Notes: generated by a model not told the origin, from the sequence alone. DNA of 64,000 nt from a bacterium 0.1xD8-71 (GCA_003612405.1 RAYR01000020.1:1-64000), one strand, 5' to 3'; counted from the stretch's first letter, positions 1 through 9,231 are shown. A program made the numbers and translations.

Positions 1-69
1 GCTGGTTGGTTAAACCTTCGCAGACAGGCTTCTCACCTGCCAGACTACCCGCCCTTCGTCTGGGCGCAC
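1..69 (-). mobile_element. 5' end of a probable group II intron (partial)
   Basis: Read on the minus strand, positions 69 to 57 give GTGCGCCCAGACG. This fits the GUGYG 5' boundary of group II introns and resembles the start of the bacterial class B introns found in clostridial conjugative elements. The following bases down to position 1 are structured and have no open reading frame. Only the first ~69 nt of the intron would lie in the window, so the catalytic domains and the reverse transcriptase cannot be confirmed. Confidence 0.42.
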
Positions 70-198
70 AATTCCGACTTGTCTAATACTGAATCTCCCT
101 TTTCGGAAAAGTGTTCCTACTGCATAAAATATGAAGTATAATGCATATTCCTATGATTACCGATTTAGCACTCACTTAGCAGCACTGCGAACTGGAAT

Positions 199-591
199 TT
201 ATTTATGTCGTGGATATTCAGGCATCAAATCAATCAATTTACTTGTCCGTCCTTCTATATCCAATAGAATTTCAATATTTTCCACATCTCCGCCTAAATG
301 CATCATAAATTCTCTGCAAATACCGCAAGACGGAATGATATTTCCATCTTTATATACTGAAACCACTTTTTTAATCTCACTTTCGCCATATGTAAGCATT
401 GTTGATAAAGCATTTCTTTCAGCACACATTCCTATAGAGCCATCTGTGTCAATGCATATACCCTTGTAAATATTACCTTTTTTTGTGAGTACGGCAGATG
501 CCACACTTCCTACCCACATTTTATTTGAAACATCATGGGGGTTCAAAACACTCATTGCTTCTTCATATAATCTTTCCCATTCTTTATCCAT
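199..591 (-). CDS. cytidine/blasticidin-S deaminase-like nucleoside deaminase
   Basis: A 130-residue zinc-dependent deaminase of the cytidine deaminase superfamily. The zinc signature is clear: CAERNAL supplies one Cys and the catalytic Glu, and PSCGICREFM about 35 residues later supplies the other two Cys. The reading frame opens further upstream, but the ATG at 591 has GGAGGG at ordinary spacing, so I start there. The length fits a single CDA fold. The C-terminal half is closer to the blasticidin-S deaminase/Cdd-like group than to housekeeping Cdd, so the natural substrate is uncertain. It lies between Tn916-like accessory genes and a group II intron edge, suggesting cargo on a mobile element. 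Confidence 0.8.
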   Translation of the reverse strand: MDKEWERLYEEAMSVLNPHDVSNKMWVGSVASAVLTKKGNIYKGICIDTDGSIGMCAERNALSTMLTYGESEIKKVVSVYKDGNIIPSCGICREFMMHLGGDVENIEILLDIEGRTSKLIDLMPEYPRHK

Positions 592-652
592 CGCTTTACC
601 CTCCATCGTTGCTTTATTATATATCCGTTTTTCAAAAAATGAAAGCGATTTC

Positions 653-865
653 TTATACTTTCTGTTCATCAAAGCGGAACTTAAACAGGGCAGTGACAAG
701 CCGCTGTTTTATGCTGTCCTCGGTATCCCTGTCTATATGCCCGTTTTCAATGGCGGCGATTCGGATTCGCTTGCTGTAATGCCGTAAAACCTCGTCCACG
801 GCTTCCGGCTCTCCGCTGGTCGCCCGGACAATCGTTTCATAGGGCAAAAGGTTCGGATTCCCCAT
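653..865 (-). CDS. helix-turn-helix domain protein of conjugative transposon (Orf8-like)
   Basis: A 70-residue protein with the pattern LPYETIVRATSGEPEA followed by a helical segment. It is typical of the small HTH proteins that follow the sigma-like Orf7 in Tn916-family elements. The ATG at 865 has GGAGG eight bases upstream. The gene overlaps the end of the sigma-like gene by about 29 bp, which suggests translational coupling. Its role in the family is presumed to be control of excision or transfer genes. No excisionase or integrase follows it here, so the element appears truncated or rearranged. Confidence 0.72.
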   Translation of the reverse strand: MGNPNLLPYETIVRATSGEPEAVDEVLRHYSKRIRIAAIENGHIDRDTEDSIKQRLVTALFKFRFDEQKV

Positions 866-1295
866 GTGAAAGCACCTCCATTTCCTTGTGCAGAAGCTGT
901 AAAGTCCTGCGGATTTGATACCCGGTCGTACTCCGGCAGCGTCCGTACATTTTCCCGATTTCCTGTTGTGTGTAATGCCCGAAAAAGTAAAGGAAAATGA
1001 TTTCCCGGTTCTTCTCCGGCAAAGATAGCAGGGCGGTGGCAAGCTCCCCATTGGTGAGGATAACTGTCTGACCGCATACTGTAATAGGGTATTCTTCATA
1101 GGGTGCTTCAAAATATTCATCTGTTGTGCCTAAAGGGTAAAACTTTTCTTCTGTGAGGTATTCAAGGGATATTTCTTTTTGCCGCCGCCTGCTCCTGTCA
1201 CGCCATGCGTTGATAGCCGCAAAGCGTATGACGGTCTTGCAATAGCCATTGAACGTATACATGATATGTTCTTTGTATGCTTCTGTACAAGGCAT
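837..1295 (-). CDS. sigma-70 family RNA polymerase sigma factor-like protein (Tn916 Orf7 type)
   Basis: A 152-residue protein with a sigma region 4-like C terminus (LPEKNREIIFLYFFG, then YTQQEIGKMYG and a GYQIRRTLQLLH recognition helix). GGGGGA lies upstream of the start. Together with the overlapping HTH gene it forms the regulatory pair of Tn916-like integrative elements. Whether it binds RNA polymerase as a true sigma factor or acts as a transcriptional activator cannot be told from sequence. No integrase is visible in the first kilobase of the window. Confidence 0.78.
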   Translation of the reverse strand: MPCTEAYKEHIMYTFNGYCKTVIRFAAINAWRDRSRRRQKEISLEYLTEEKFYPLGTTDEYFEAPYEEYPITVCGQTVILTNGELATALLSLPEKNREIIFLYFFGHYTQQEIGKMYGRCRSTTGYQIRRTLQLLHKEMEVLSHGESEPFAL

Positions 1296-1370
1296 AAATG
1301 ATTCCCCCTTTCTCCCACATAGGGCGGTGCATAGTTTTTAAAGTGCATAGATTAAATAGCTAACTACTCT

Positions 1371-1895
1371 TTATTCTTCATATACTTCATAAAAAACGGT
1401 TTCATTTAATGGTTTTCGTGTTGTTTCATGACGCTCTGGACTTAAAAAACCATTGATAGGATAGCCTAAAAACAATAATGCAGTAGGTTCTATATACTCT
1501 GGAATATTGAATTCTTTTCTGATAATAGCGGGGTCAAACAATCCTACCATTACACTTCCAATATCCAAATTTCTCGCCGTTAACATCATGTGGTCACAAA
1601 TAATTCCGATATCCAAATCACCAGAGCATTTTTTGTCAAAAGGACGAACGAGTTCATTTCTTCTATCACGACAAACAATCAAAACACATGATGCACCAAA
1701 AGTTTGATACGCTTTCCGTATTTTTGCTATGTTTTCTTCTCGCCTGACAACAATGATTCTTTGGGGCTGTTTGTTACAAGCAGTTGGAGCAACTCTACCA
1801 GCACACAATATTTGTCTTAAATCTGCGTCGGATATTTTTTTCTCATTAAATCCACGAGTTGTACAACGTTGCTTTGCCAATGTTAGAAAATCCAT
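1371..1895 (-). CDS. nitroreductase family protein
   Basis: A 174-residue FMN-dependent nitroreductase-fold protein. It has the N-terminal RRSxR-like segment (QRCTTRGFNEK), the CAGRVAPTACNKQP region that contacts flavin, and a C-terminal ALLFLGYP motif. The length matches compact clostridial nitroreductases. These enzymes reduce nitro groups, quinones or flavins with NAD(P)H as homodimers, but the physiological substrate is not predictable. It stands alone between the mobile remnant and the lipoprotein array, with only a weak A-rich ribosome site. Confidence 0.85.
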   Translation of the reverse strand: MDFLTLAKQRCTTRGFNEKKISDADLRQILCAGRVAPTACNKQPQRIIVVRREENIAKIRKAYQTFGASCVLIVCRDRRNELVRPFDKKCSGDLDIGIICDHMMLTARNLDIGSVMVGLFDPAIIRKEFNIPEYIEPTALLFLGYPINGFLSPERHETTRKPLNETVFYEVYEE

Positions 1896-2074
1896 TTTTT
1901 TCTTGTATGATGTTTATAGAAGCAAAAACACCATAACTTCCTTTCAATTTTCGTTATTATTCTAGGCTAAACTGCCCGTTGCTACAAGCAACGCATTTTA
2001 ACATTTTCATAAAAATAGCAAATTTTCCTTTATGTTACGGAATAATAGGCTGCTGTCTATCAAATTTTTGTGTG

Positions 2075-2245
2075 TTACTTTATCGTACATGAGCATTCTT
2101 CCATGATGTCCAGCAATTCCGCTTCTCTTAAGGAAGAGCCCTCTGTTCCACAGGCAATGCAATGAACAGTCAATGCGATAACAATTGTTGTTTGTTTAAA
2201 TTTATACTTGCTAAATCCTATTGCCTCTAAGCCGGTTAAAATCAT
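2075..2245 (-). pseudogene. truncated lipoprotein leader (remnant)
   Basis: A 56-codon frame beginning MILTGLEAIGFSKY and reaching a lipobox-like HCIACGTE, then stopping 21 residues later. The start and signal segment clearly match the leader of the large lipoprotein at 10744-12243 (MILTILETMGHSKC, LCTACGTE). GAGGAGG precedes the ATG and the shared promoter element lies at 2295-2330. It is best read as the promoter, leader and signal peptide of an immunity-type lipoprotein whose mature domain has been lost. A functional short lipopeptide cannot be excluded. Confidence 0.6.
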
Positions 2246-2294
2246 TGATAATTTTGCCTCCTCATACAAATGGCTGTCAGTGCTTTTTAATTAT

Positions 2295-2330
2295 ATTATA
2301 AAGAAATAATGTATCATTTCTGCATCATTT
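2295..2330 (-). promoter_or_regulatory. array promoter copy 1 (degenerate boxes)
   Basis: On the minus strand, TATAAT at 2300-2295 is preceded by ATGATAC-like and ATGATGCA boxes 11 bp apart (the proximal box has one change). It lies about 50 bp upstream of the leader remnant at 2245. It is the most diverged of the eight related promoter copies. Confidence 0.6.
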
Positions 2331-2422
2331 TCCTTGAAAGGTTGTATTTTTTGTGCAGTTAGCATATAATAATAATGTGATTATTTACACACAAATCCAA
2401 ATAAAAATGTGAGAGAGTGTCT

Positions 2423-3757
2423 ATGGAACGATTGATTTTAAAAAAATTACTGGATTGGCAGAATTCACCTTATCGCAAACCACTAATCTTAAAAGGTGTG
2501 CGTCAGGTTGGCAAGACTTGGATTCTCAAGGAATTTGGCCGCCACTATTACGAAAATACCGCCTATTTTAACTTTGATGAGAACGAAGAATATAAACAGT
2601 TTTTTGAAACAACGAAGGATGTAGATCGAATCCTTCAAAATCTTATGCTGGCCAGTGGTCAAAAAATTATGCCTGAAAAAACACTTATTATCTTTGATGA
2701 AGTGCAGGACTGTCCCAAGGTTATCAACTCAATGAAGTATTTCTGTGAAAACGCCCCGCAATATCATATTGCCTGTGCCGGTTCTCTGTTAGGAATTGCC
2801 TTGGCAAAACCATCTTCCTTTCCCGTAGGCAAGGTCAACTTTATGCAGATTGACCCTATGACCTTCACGGAATTTCTGCTTGCCAATGACAACGAAAACC
2901 TATCCAGATATCTGGATAGTGTGGATACTATTGAGCCGATTCCCGATGCTTTTTTCAATCCTCTTTATGAAAAACTTAAAATGTACTATGTCACCGGCGG
3001 CATGCCGGAACCAGTACTAATGTGGACAAAAGCACGGGATGTTTCTGCCATGCAGGAAGCCCTGTCCGGAATCCTTGGTGCCTACGAACGGGACTTTGCC
3101 AAACATCCCAATATCAATGAATTCCCGAAAATTTCTATGATCTGGAAGAGCATACCATCCCAACTGGCAAGGGAAAATAAGAAATTTATCTACAAAGCTG
3201 TCAAAGAAGGCGCAAGAGCAAGAGAATATGAGGATGCCCTCCAGTGGTTGGTCGATGCCAGGCTAGTGCATAAAATCTACCGGAGCAGCGCACCCGGACT
3301 GCCGATTGCTGCCTATGATGATCTGTCTGCGTTTAAAATTTATCTGGCAGATGTGGGATTACTCCGCCGCCTTGCCCTGCTGGCTCCTACAGCTTTTGGT
3401 GAGGGTAACCGCTTATTCACTGAGTTCAAAGGAGCCCTGACTGAGAACTTTGTACTTCAGACCTTAATTACACAATTTGAAGTGGTTCCCCGGTACTGGA
3501 GCCAGAATAATCCGCCCTATGAAGTGGATTTTCTCATTCAACGGGAAAATGATATTTTCCCTGTAGAAGTCAAGTCCGAGGCCAATACCGCCAGCAAGAG
3601 CCTCAGAAAGTTTAAAGACCTGTTCTCCGATCGAGTCAAGCTCCGTATCAGATTCTCCCTGGACAATCTGAAACTGGACGGGGATGTCCTGAATATTCCT
3701 TTGTTTATGGCTGACCATACCGATCGACTGATTGGCCTGGCATTGGAACGGCGCTAA
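2423..3757 (+). CDS. AAA-family ATPase with DUF4143 domain
   Basis: A ~444-residue ATP-binding protein of the AAA_14/DUF4143 family. GVRQVGKTW near residue 25 is the Walker A motif and IIFDEVQDC near residue 93 is Walker B. The C-terminal third contains the DUF4143 PD-(D/E)XK-like signature (EVDFLI, then FPVEVKSE). GTG at 2417 is possible, but ATG at 2423 is better spaced from GAGAG. Family members are common, often horizontally transferred, and without a settled role. It is one of the few plus-strand genes, converges with the lipoprotein gene ending at 3760, and is probably a passenger rather than part of the injection system. Confidence 0.88.
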   Translation: MERLILKKLLDWQNSPYRKPLILKGVRQVGKTWILKEFGRHYYENTAYFNFDENEEYKQFFETTKDVDRILQNLMLASGQKIMPEKTLIIFDEVQDCPKVINSMKYFCENAPQYHIACAGSLLGIALAKPSSFPVGKVNFMQIDPMTFTEFLLANDNENLSRYLDSVDTIEPIPDAFFNPLYEKLKMYYVTGGMPEPVLMWTKARDVSAMQEALSGILGAYERDFAKHPNINEFPKISMIWKSIPSQLARENKKFIYKAVKEGARAREYEDALQWLVDARLVHKIYRSSAPGLPIAAYDDLSAFKIYLADVGLLRRLALLAPTAFGEGNRLFTEFKGALTENFVLQTLITQFEVVPRYWSQNNPPYEVDFLIQRENDIFPVEVKSEANTASKSLRKFKDLFSDRVKLRIRFSLDNLKLDGDVLNIPLFMADHTDRLIGLALERR

Positions 3758-3759
3758 CT

Positions 3760-5502
3760 TTAACTATATATGTAGAACTTGTATCCATCCCCTTCATTTT
3801 CACCTTCCATACGAAGTCTGACCATCACACAGTCTCCTATGAAAGGATTCTTACATTGGTAATCCGGAAAGATTTCTAAAACCTTATTCACTTCTCCCGT
3901 GTTTACATCCATATGATAAACGACAGGATTTTGTATATCAAAAAGATACAGTTTCCCATTCTCATAGAACATACTACACCCGGACGCAACAGGCACATCA
4001 AAATACTTTAGAATCTTTTCCCTGTCATTGACAATATGAACTGCTGCTATCTTCTCTTCACTCCATAGGTAAAGGCAGTCTCCCCCAACCGCATAAGTAA
4101 ACTGGAAATAATCTGTTCCGTCATCAAAATATAGCAGTTCTTTGTCTTTTCCATCCGGTTTCATTCTAAAATATTTTCTACTCTTTTTCACAATGTTGTC
4201 GTAATAAATCTCATCCTGATATATAAAGAAGTTCCCGTTACATTTCGCCAATTCCTCTATCATTCCATTCTGTTGTGAAACCCTGCATATGGAATAGCCT
4301 TTTCCCGCACCCGAACCCGGATCACAATCTCTTAGCAGAATATAGTATAGATATCCATGATAATATGTCAGGTTATACACCGAAATTTCAGCCCGCCAGG
4401 GGGCATCTTCCATTGCAGAATGTGACACAAATAATTCCCATTTTCCCTCTTTTAGCCAATATATATCAGTGCGGTCCTCTTTCTCTTCTTCTGTTCCCAT
4501 GCCCGCCTCATATGTATCACCCATTATCTTTCTGATTTCTTTCTCAAAATATTCACAGCTATACCCTTTGGCATCCTTTTCGCCTTCCACATAATACAGG
4601 TATCCGTCATGGATCCATACACAGTCCTTCAGTATCTTTCCTGCAATGAGCTTTATCTCCCCTCCGGTTCTGACATCCATCTGATAGACTTCCTTTTTTT
4701 CCGGATCATAAATATACAGTCTGCCATCTTCATAAAACATGCCGCCTATGTACTTCGCTTCTGTATCAAAACGCCCCCTCTCCCCGTTCTTCAGATTGAT
4801 CCCCAATATCTGTTGTCCGTCTTTCAGATAAAGGCACCCTCCGCCGACCGCATACGCAGCATCCGTCTGCTCTTCCTGTCTATCGGAATACAGTTCTGTA
4901 ACCTCTTCTCCATCCAAAGTTGCTTTATAAAAACAGCGTTTTCCCTTTTGATGGTATTGAAAATAAATCTCATCCTCATAAATATAATAATCCGTATCGC
5001 ACGATAACAAGAGGTCTGGAAATTCATATCCATCCTCTTTCGCAAACCTGAAGATATAAGCTTCTTCCTCTATTTTCTTTTCCCGTATTTCAACTTCTTT
5101 CAGAACATAATAAATATATCCATCCAGATATATAACATTAGATATTGAATTCACATCGGTTGTGTAGGGAGGATGGGATATATATACTTCCCACTCCCCT
5201 TCCTCCTGCCGATATATATGACAGCGTTCATCTTCCTCCACCGGTTTTCCGCCATACATTCCTATATCCAGTGTATAGAAAGCTCCGTCACCTTCCGCCA
5301 TACTGCTGCCATAGAACAGATTGCTCCCTATGGCTGCCTCAGCATCCTCTTCCACCTGCCATTCTGTTTCTGGTATCTCCTCTGGTGACTGTCTGGCTAT
5401 ATCTTTTCCATCTCCCTTATTTATAACAAATACACACGTTATTAAATCCATCAGAAATAGGGTGTTCAATAACACGAGTATTTTTTTGCTTTTCCCCATC
5501 AC
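3760..5502 (-). CDS. membrane-anchored beta-propeller-like protein (DUF5050-like)
   Basis: A 580-residue protein with an N-terminal hydrophobic anchor (residues ~7-27). A long extracytoplasmic part repeats short units of the type YLYYVEG, LYLYDIQ and CLYLWSEE about every 45 residues, which is the look of DUF5050/beta-propeller proteins. The Cys near residue 23 is in a poor lipobox context, so lipidation is doubtful. The two halves are similar (blades at ~80-320 and ~370-570), suggesting internal duplication. It is driven by promoter copy 2 at 5524-5546. No paralogue occurs beside an effector in this window. By position in the array it is a candidate orphan immunity protein. Confidence 0.65.
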   Translation of the reverse strand: MMGKSKKILVLLNTLFLMDLITCVFVINKGDGKDIARQSPEEIPETEWQVEEDAEAAIGSNLFYGSSMAEGDGAFYTLDIGMYGGKPVEEDERCHIYRQEEGEWEVYISHPPYTTDVNSISNVIYLDGYIYYVLKEVEIREKKIEEEAYIFRFAKEDGYEFPDLLLSCDTDYYIYEDEIYFQYHQKGKRCFYKATLDGEEVTELYSDRQEEQTDAAYAVGGGCLYLKDGQQILGINLKNGERGRFDTEAKYIGGMFYEDGRLYIYDPEKKEVYQMDVRTGGEIKLIAGKILKDCVWIHDGYLYYVEGEKDAKGYSCEYFEKEIRKIMGDTYEAGMGTEEEKEDRTDIYWLKEGKWELFVSHSAMEDAPWRAEISVYNLTYYHGYLYYILLRDCDPGSGAGKGYSICRVSQQNGMIEELAKCNGNFFIYQDEIYYDNIVKKSRKYFRMKPDGKDKELLYFDDGTDYFQFTYAVGGDCLYLWSEEKIAAVHIVNDREKILKYFDVPVASGCSMFYENGKLYLFDIQNPVVYHMDVNTGEVNKVLEIFPDYQCKNPFIGDCVMVRLRMEGENEGDGYKFYIYS

Positions 5503-5523
5503 TGGTAATCTCCGTTTCTATTC

Positions 5524-5546
5524 ATTATAAAAAAACAATGCATCAT
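5524..5546 (-). promoter_or_regulatory. array promoter copy 2 (single box)
   Basis: On the minus strand, TATAAT (5529-5524) follows one ATGATGCA box. The second, distal box is replaced by unrelated GC-rich sequence. It lies just upstream of the gene starting at 5502. Confidence 0.6.
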
Positions 5547-5563
5547 TTTCCCGGAAAATAACA

Positions 5564-5603
5564 AAAAGGTGTAAAGCCCTAATTATTCCATAGACTTTAC
5601 ACC
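5564..5603 (-). terminator. rho-independent terminator
   Basis: Perfect 9-bp inverted repeat (5595-5603 with 5569-5577) with a 17-nt loop, followed on the minus strand by a run of five T. It lies 26 bp after the small gene ending at 5629. Confidence 0.75.
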
Positions 5604-5628
5604 TTAGATTGTGTGATATCATTGCAAT

Positions 5629-5820
5629 TCACTCTTTGATTTTATCAATGTCTGTAAGATTAACACCACAAACCTGCAAAATCGCTTTTAATGACAAATA
5701 TTCATCTTTTAATTTTGCATATGTTTTTGCAGCCCCTTCTTCTCTTGCCAGTTGCATATATTCCTGAATCTTTTTGAAATCCTCAATGGCAATTTTCGCA
5801 ACTTCTACTCCAGTTGGCAT
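5629..5820 (-). CDS. small helical protein of unknown function
   Basis: A 63-residue, charged, predicted mostly alpha-helical protein with a central EYMQLAREEG segment. The start has AGGTGATT upstream, a TATACT-like -10 lies about 60 bp upstream, and a good terminator follows at 5564-5603. It is therefore probably an independent one-gene unit. No signal peptide or recognisable domain. Cytoplasmic by default. I do not recognise a family. Confidence 0.55.
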   Translation of the reverse strand: MPTGVEVAKIAIEDFKKIQEYMQLAREEGAAKTYAKLKDEYLSLKAILQVCGVNLTDIDKIKE

Positions 5821-6003
5821 ATAATCACCTACTTTCTATACTGTGGCTTGTACTGCTACGATATAAGTATATCACAGCTAAGATGTAAAGTCTATTCAAT
5901 TATCCCCCGCGGATTTCATTGCCATCATATCTCAGTATTTATACTTCTATGACAAAAGCAATATATTGTAAATACACACATCCTGCCGTCTCATTGGCTT
6001 TTA

Positions 6004-6717
6004 TTATAATATTTTATACGGATAGCCATAATCCACTTTCTGTTTTTCCTTGATATGGCTGCCAAACTCAACATGCATATTTTTAGCGCCATTGCCGTGT
6101 ATATAATATGTAATACCCTGTCCTTTCTCCCATACCATCAGCATATACTCCTTCGATCCATAAAAATAATCATTATAATAACGGAATATCCTTTTATCTC
6201 CATCCACTTCCACATACGCATGATATCCATTATCATCAGTAATATCTTCCGTTCCCTTTTCACAACAGACTATCATACATTGCTCCAGAAAGTCTGCTTC
6301 ATCACTTTTTACCTGCTCAATGACTCTGTTGTTATCTGCATCAGTATAACCATCCTTTTCGGCCGGTAAATAATAAATCATCTCATCCGCAACATAAAAG
6401 TATCCTATATATTTACGATCAAGCAGTTCGTCATACGGGTCTGAGGATACCGGCTGTTCCAATTCCAAAGTATATAATACTCCATTAGAAAAACTCTCCA
6501 GTTCCGTAATATACAAATCAATATCCTGCCATAAATCCGTATAGCTATGCAGATAAAAGTATCCCTCATATGTATGTACAGTTTCTTCGGTCTTATAGAA
6601 ATACGCATTGCTCTGTTCATCTTTATGGGAATTGCAGGCAGTACTGGCAGACATAACAATTATAGTCAGTATCATAACAACCGTTATTCCTTTAGATTTA
6701 CTCATGCTGCGTTGCAT
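6004..6717 (-). CDS. lipoprotein, candidate orphan immunity protein
   Basis: A 237-residue protein with a signal peptide ending in a lipobox-like SASTAC (Cys at residue 28), hence probably anchored to the outer face of the membrane. The mature part is rich in Tyr/Asp and has YIHGNGAKNMHVEFG near the end. I do not recognise a family. The leader and ribosome site (AAGGAGAAAG, then ATG) and promoter copy 3 are the same as at other lipoprotein genes of the array, although the mature domain is different. No paralogue sits beside a toxin gene in this window, so its partner may lie elsewhere or in competitors. Confidence 0.68.
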   Translation of the reverse strand: MQRSMSKSKGITVVMILTIIVMSASTACNSHKDEQSNAYFYKTEETVHTYEGYFYLHSYTDLWQDIDLYITELESFSNGVLYTLELEQPVSSDPYDELLDRKYIGYFYVADEMIYYLPAEKDGYTDADNNRVIEQVKSDEADFLEQCMIVCCEKGTEDITDDNGYHAYVEVDGDKRIFRYYNDYFYGSKEYMLMVWEKGQGITYYIHGNGAKNMHVEFGSHIKEKQKVDYGYPYKIL

Positions 6718-6767
6718 TGTCTCTTCTTTCTCCTTGATAAAGAAACCTGCCTGTACTTTTCGATTAC

Positions 6768-6801
6768 ATTATATAAAAACAATGCATCATTTCTGCATCA
6801 T
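6768..6801 (-). promoter_or_regulatory. array promoter copy 3
   Basis: On the minus strand, two ATGATGCA boxes (6801-6794 and 6790-6783, 11-bp period) are followed after 9 bp by TATAAT (6773-6768). There is no consensus -35. The distal box abuts the terminator of the upstream unit. Confidence 0.75.
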
Positions 6802-6817
6802 TTTTCCTAAGGACAAC

Positions 6818-6855
6818 AAAAAATAAGGCATATCAGACTTTACATCTGATATACC
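6818..6855 (-). terminator. rho-independent terminator
   Basis: A 10-bp stem with one G-U pair (6846-6855 with 6827-6836), followed on the minus strand by TTATTTTTTG. It would end transcription from the nucleotidyltransferase pseudogene region and insulate promoter copy 3. Confidence 0.65.
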
Positions 6856-6975
6856 CTATATTAATTCGTTATTTATTCAGACTATTTGGCATAAAAATAT
6901 TTTATCCAATGTTTCCTCTGCATCCTCACTGCTTTTGCTGATATTATACGATATATGGCTAGGTCTTGCCTTTCT

Positions 6976-7357
6976 TTATCCATAAATTTTCATGCCTTCC
7001 TTTTCAATATTTTGATAAAACGGCTGATACTTCATGTTATTTTCATAATCATCACAATTACGTGCAAGAAGTGATACCATAATATCATTTTTTAACCCAA
7101 TTCGGCTTGCAATTCTACTGATTTCTTTTCGTTTTTGCGTTATTTCCATCGCAACTCAATAAAATCATAATATCAACATCTGATTCCAGATTAAAATCAC
7201 CACGAGCATACGAACCGTACAAAATAATACGTTCAATCTTCCCCTCAAATAGTTTTATCAGTTCTTCATATACTTCACTTGTAATATTCTTTATTTTTCT
7301 TCCATGTCCTAATACCTCATATATTTCATAATTCCAATATCCATCTCTTTTTTATTA
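6976..7357 (-). pseudogene. frameshifted nucleotidyltransferase (MNT/MazG-independent, HEPN-type partner family)
   Basis: Reading the minus strand gives an MNT core (ILYGSYARGDF, then ESDVDIMIL with the GSxRG and DxD-type metal motif). The frame breaks near 7150 and continues in another frame through NDIMVSLLARN to a stop at 6976. No start codon is present in the first frame, whose upstream codon is a stop. The intact relative is at 12537-12875 (LYGSYARGN, ESDIDI). Family members often pair with HEPN proteins as toxin-antitoxin systems, but no HEPN gene is next to either copy. Confidence 0.65.
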
Positions 7358-7382
7358 AGTATATCCCAAAAAACTTTGTTTC

Positions 7383-8363
7383 TCAACAATCATTTCCCAC
7401 TTTCGTTATCCGTACGTCACCGTCTTCCCTGATAATGTCCCAGCGGTAATATTCCTCATCCAAGCATGTTGCGATTAGTTGCTTCTCTTTTATCTCATAT
7501 TCACATCCCCAGGCATCATAATCATCCTCTTCTTGTTTTATTTTTTCTATTTGCCCATTCTCCAAATGAATCATAATAGGGCCGCCATCGTTATAGCAGA
7601 TAAAATGGTCTTCATCTACCCAGGCTGTAAAATGATATTCCCAATCATTCCGGAAAATAAGATCCGGGATTTTTTCCTGATAACGCACAAAAATCTGGGA
7701 TGGACTGTTTGGTATCAATCCATTTACTATATATACTGCCTTGGTTCCTGCCAGTGATATGTTCCACTCTGCCTGCTGTAATTCTTCCCATCCATAATAG
7801 TAATCCCATTCCAGCACGCCATAAAGCTCCTCTGGCGCCACTTCTCTTCTGTCGTATTCGCTCATTTTTACTTTAAGAAACGAAACTTCCACTAATTTCA
7901 GTTCTTCTCTGCCCTGTCCGTCTTTTCTCTCCTGAAAAAACATGGACACCCCATAGTCTCCATAATATGGAATGAGCAACATTTCCGCCTCCCGATAACT
8001 TTCTGATACATCGCTCTTACCAGGCATATCCGCTTTTGCCGCATATATATTGACAAACCGTATGGCGGTAATATCATCCACATCATAACTCTCTATCCCG
8101 TCGTAACTGGGCGTTGGTATCCCCTGATACCTCCATGCCTCCTGCGTACAATAAAGAATGTCTCTCTCATATAATTCAGATTTATCGTATCTTTCCTCAA
8201 ATTCCTCTGTGTCCATAGACAGGAAATCTGATACTGTATCGTACTCACATATCTCCTCAAGATTAAAATTATCTATGATGCCTTCCACATCGTTGCTGAT
8301 TCCCAAAAGTCCCACGAGCCTGGCCGCTTGCATTATAATAATAACGCTTCTTAAGCTAAACAT
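7383..8363 (-). CDS. paralogue of candidate immunity protein 28960-29961 (orphan copy)
   Basis: A 326-residue protein with a weak N-terminal hydrophobic segment (SVIIIMQAARLVGLLG). Its last ~110 residues are almost identical to those of the protein at 28960-29961, which is encoded directly after an effector in the main cluster. The middle part is more divergent (for example GIPTPSYDG against a different insert). GGAGGGAAAGGAC precedes the ATG and lies inside the end of the upstream frame, so the genes are coupled. I do not recognise a domain family. By analogy it is an orphan immunity protein. Confidence 0.65.
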   Translation of the reverse strand: MFSLRSVIIIMQAARLVGLLGISNDVEGIIDNFNLEEICEYDTVSDFLSMDTEEFEERYDKSELYERDILYCTQEAWRYQGIPTPSYDGIESYDVDDITAIRFVNIYAAKADMPGKSDVSESYREAEMLLIPYYGDYGVSMFFQERKDGQGREELKLVEVSFLKVKMSEYDRREVAPEELYGVLEWDYYYGWEELQQAEWNISLAGTKAVYIVNGLIPNSPSQIFVRYQEKIPDLIFRNDWEYHFTAWVDEDHFICYNDGGPIMIHLENGQIEKIKQEEDDYDAWGCEYEIKEKQLIATCLDEEYYRWDIIREDGDVRITKVGNDC

Positions 8364-9193
8364 GTCCTTTCCCTCCGGACGAAAAAATCATGCCGTCCGC
8401 TCTTACCTGAGCAATATACAATTCATTGGTATCCTTTTGTACATACAATCCGGTTATTCTATCATCATAATAAAATAATCTTGCCAGATGATAACCCTTC
8501 TCAATGTACTCCTCATCTATTAACTGATAGGTTTCTATTTCGTTCCCATGATAATCATAAAATGTCACGCCTGCTGTTCCCTTTTTCTCCCCATTCGCAA
8601 AAAATCATCCCATCCTCTCTTATAAAAAACCAGAAATAATCCATCTTTGGTTTCTCACTCTGGTAAATTATCCTTTTGTCTCCTTTATCCAAATTAATTC
8701 CCTTGATTGTTTTATCAGTGACATAAGTTCCATCATCATTCATCATCCGTTCCATATAATAGATTTCGCCTTGATAAAGATACCAGCAATCAATCTGTTT
8801 TCCCTTTTCACACGGATAACTATATGTTTCACCGCTATCCATATCATATATTAAAAATAAGGTTTTCTCTTCTGACAGCGCAACTATCAGATTCCCATGC
8901 TGCACATACGCTTCCGGGTCTTCTTCTGTTTGTAATATATCATGCAGTGTCCGATCAGTTACCTGATAAATACCATCCTGTTTTTGGTATACGACATTAT
9001 TCCCATAATCCAAATCTAAAATAAGCAGATCCTTATAACAGATATATCTGCTGTTTTCATTCACATCATACCCCAATTCCGGAATTGCCCTTATTTTCAC
9101 TTCATTACTGCCATATGCTGTCCGTGATATACCGGCTAGCAATATACCAATCAGAATAATTTGGCTTATTCTTCTTATTAAAACCTGTTTCAT
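8356..9193 (-). pseudogene. frameshifted secreted propeller-like protein
   Basis: The first frame (9193 to 8555) has a signal peptide (IILIGILLAG, then SRTAYG) and short YQGEIYYME-type repeats like those of the protein at 3760-5502. It runs to a stop after EKGNSRRDIL. A second frame, read from codons before 8568 to 8356, continues the same repeat style (TFYDYHGNEIE, YYDDRITGLY). The switch occurs at a short A/G run near 8580-8590. Joined, the product would be about 278 residues. Either a recent frameshift mutation or an assembly error. The preceding gene is the propeller gene at 9232. Confidence 0.6.
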
Positions 9194-9231
9194 CTACCTC
9201 CACTCCATGATTTAAGCCTTTCCTTCTTCAT

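Noticed and set aside
2423-3757. AAA/DUF4143 ATPase as the ClpV-like motor of the system
   Set aside because: It is a single AAA_14 domain with DUF4143, on the opposite strand and with no Clp-type architecture.
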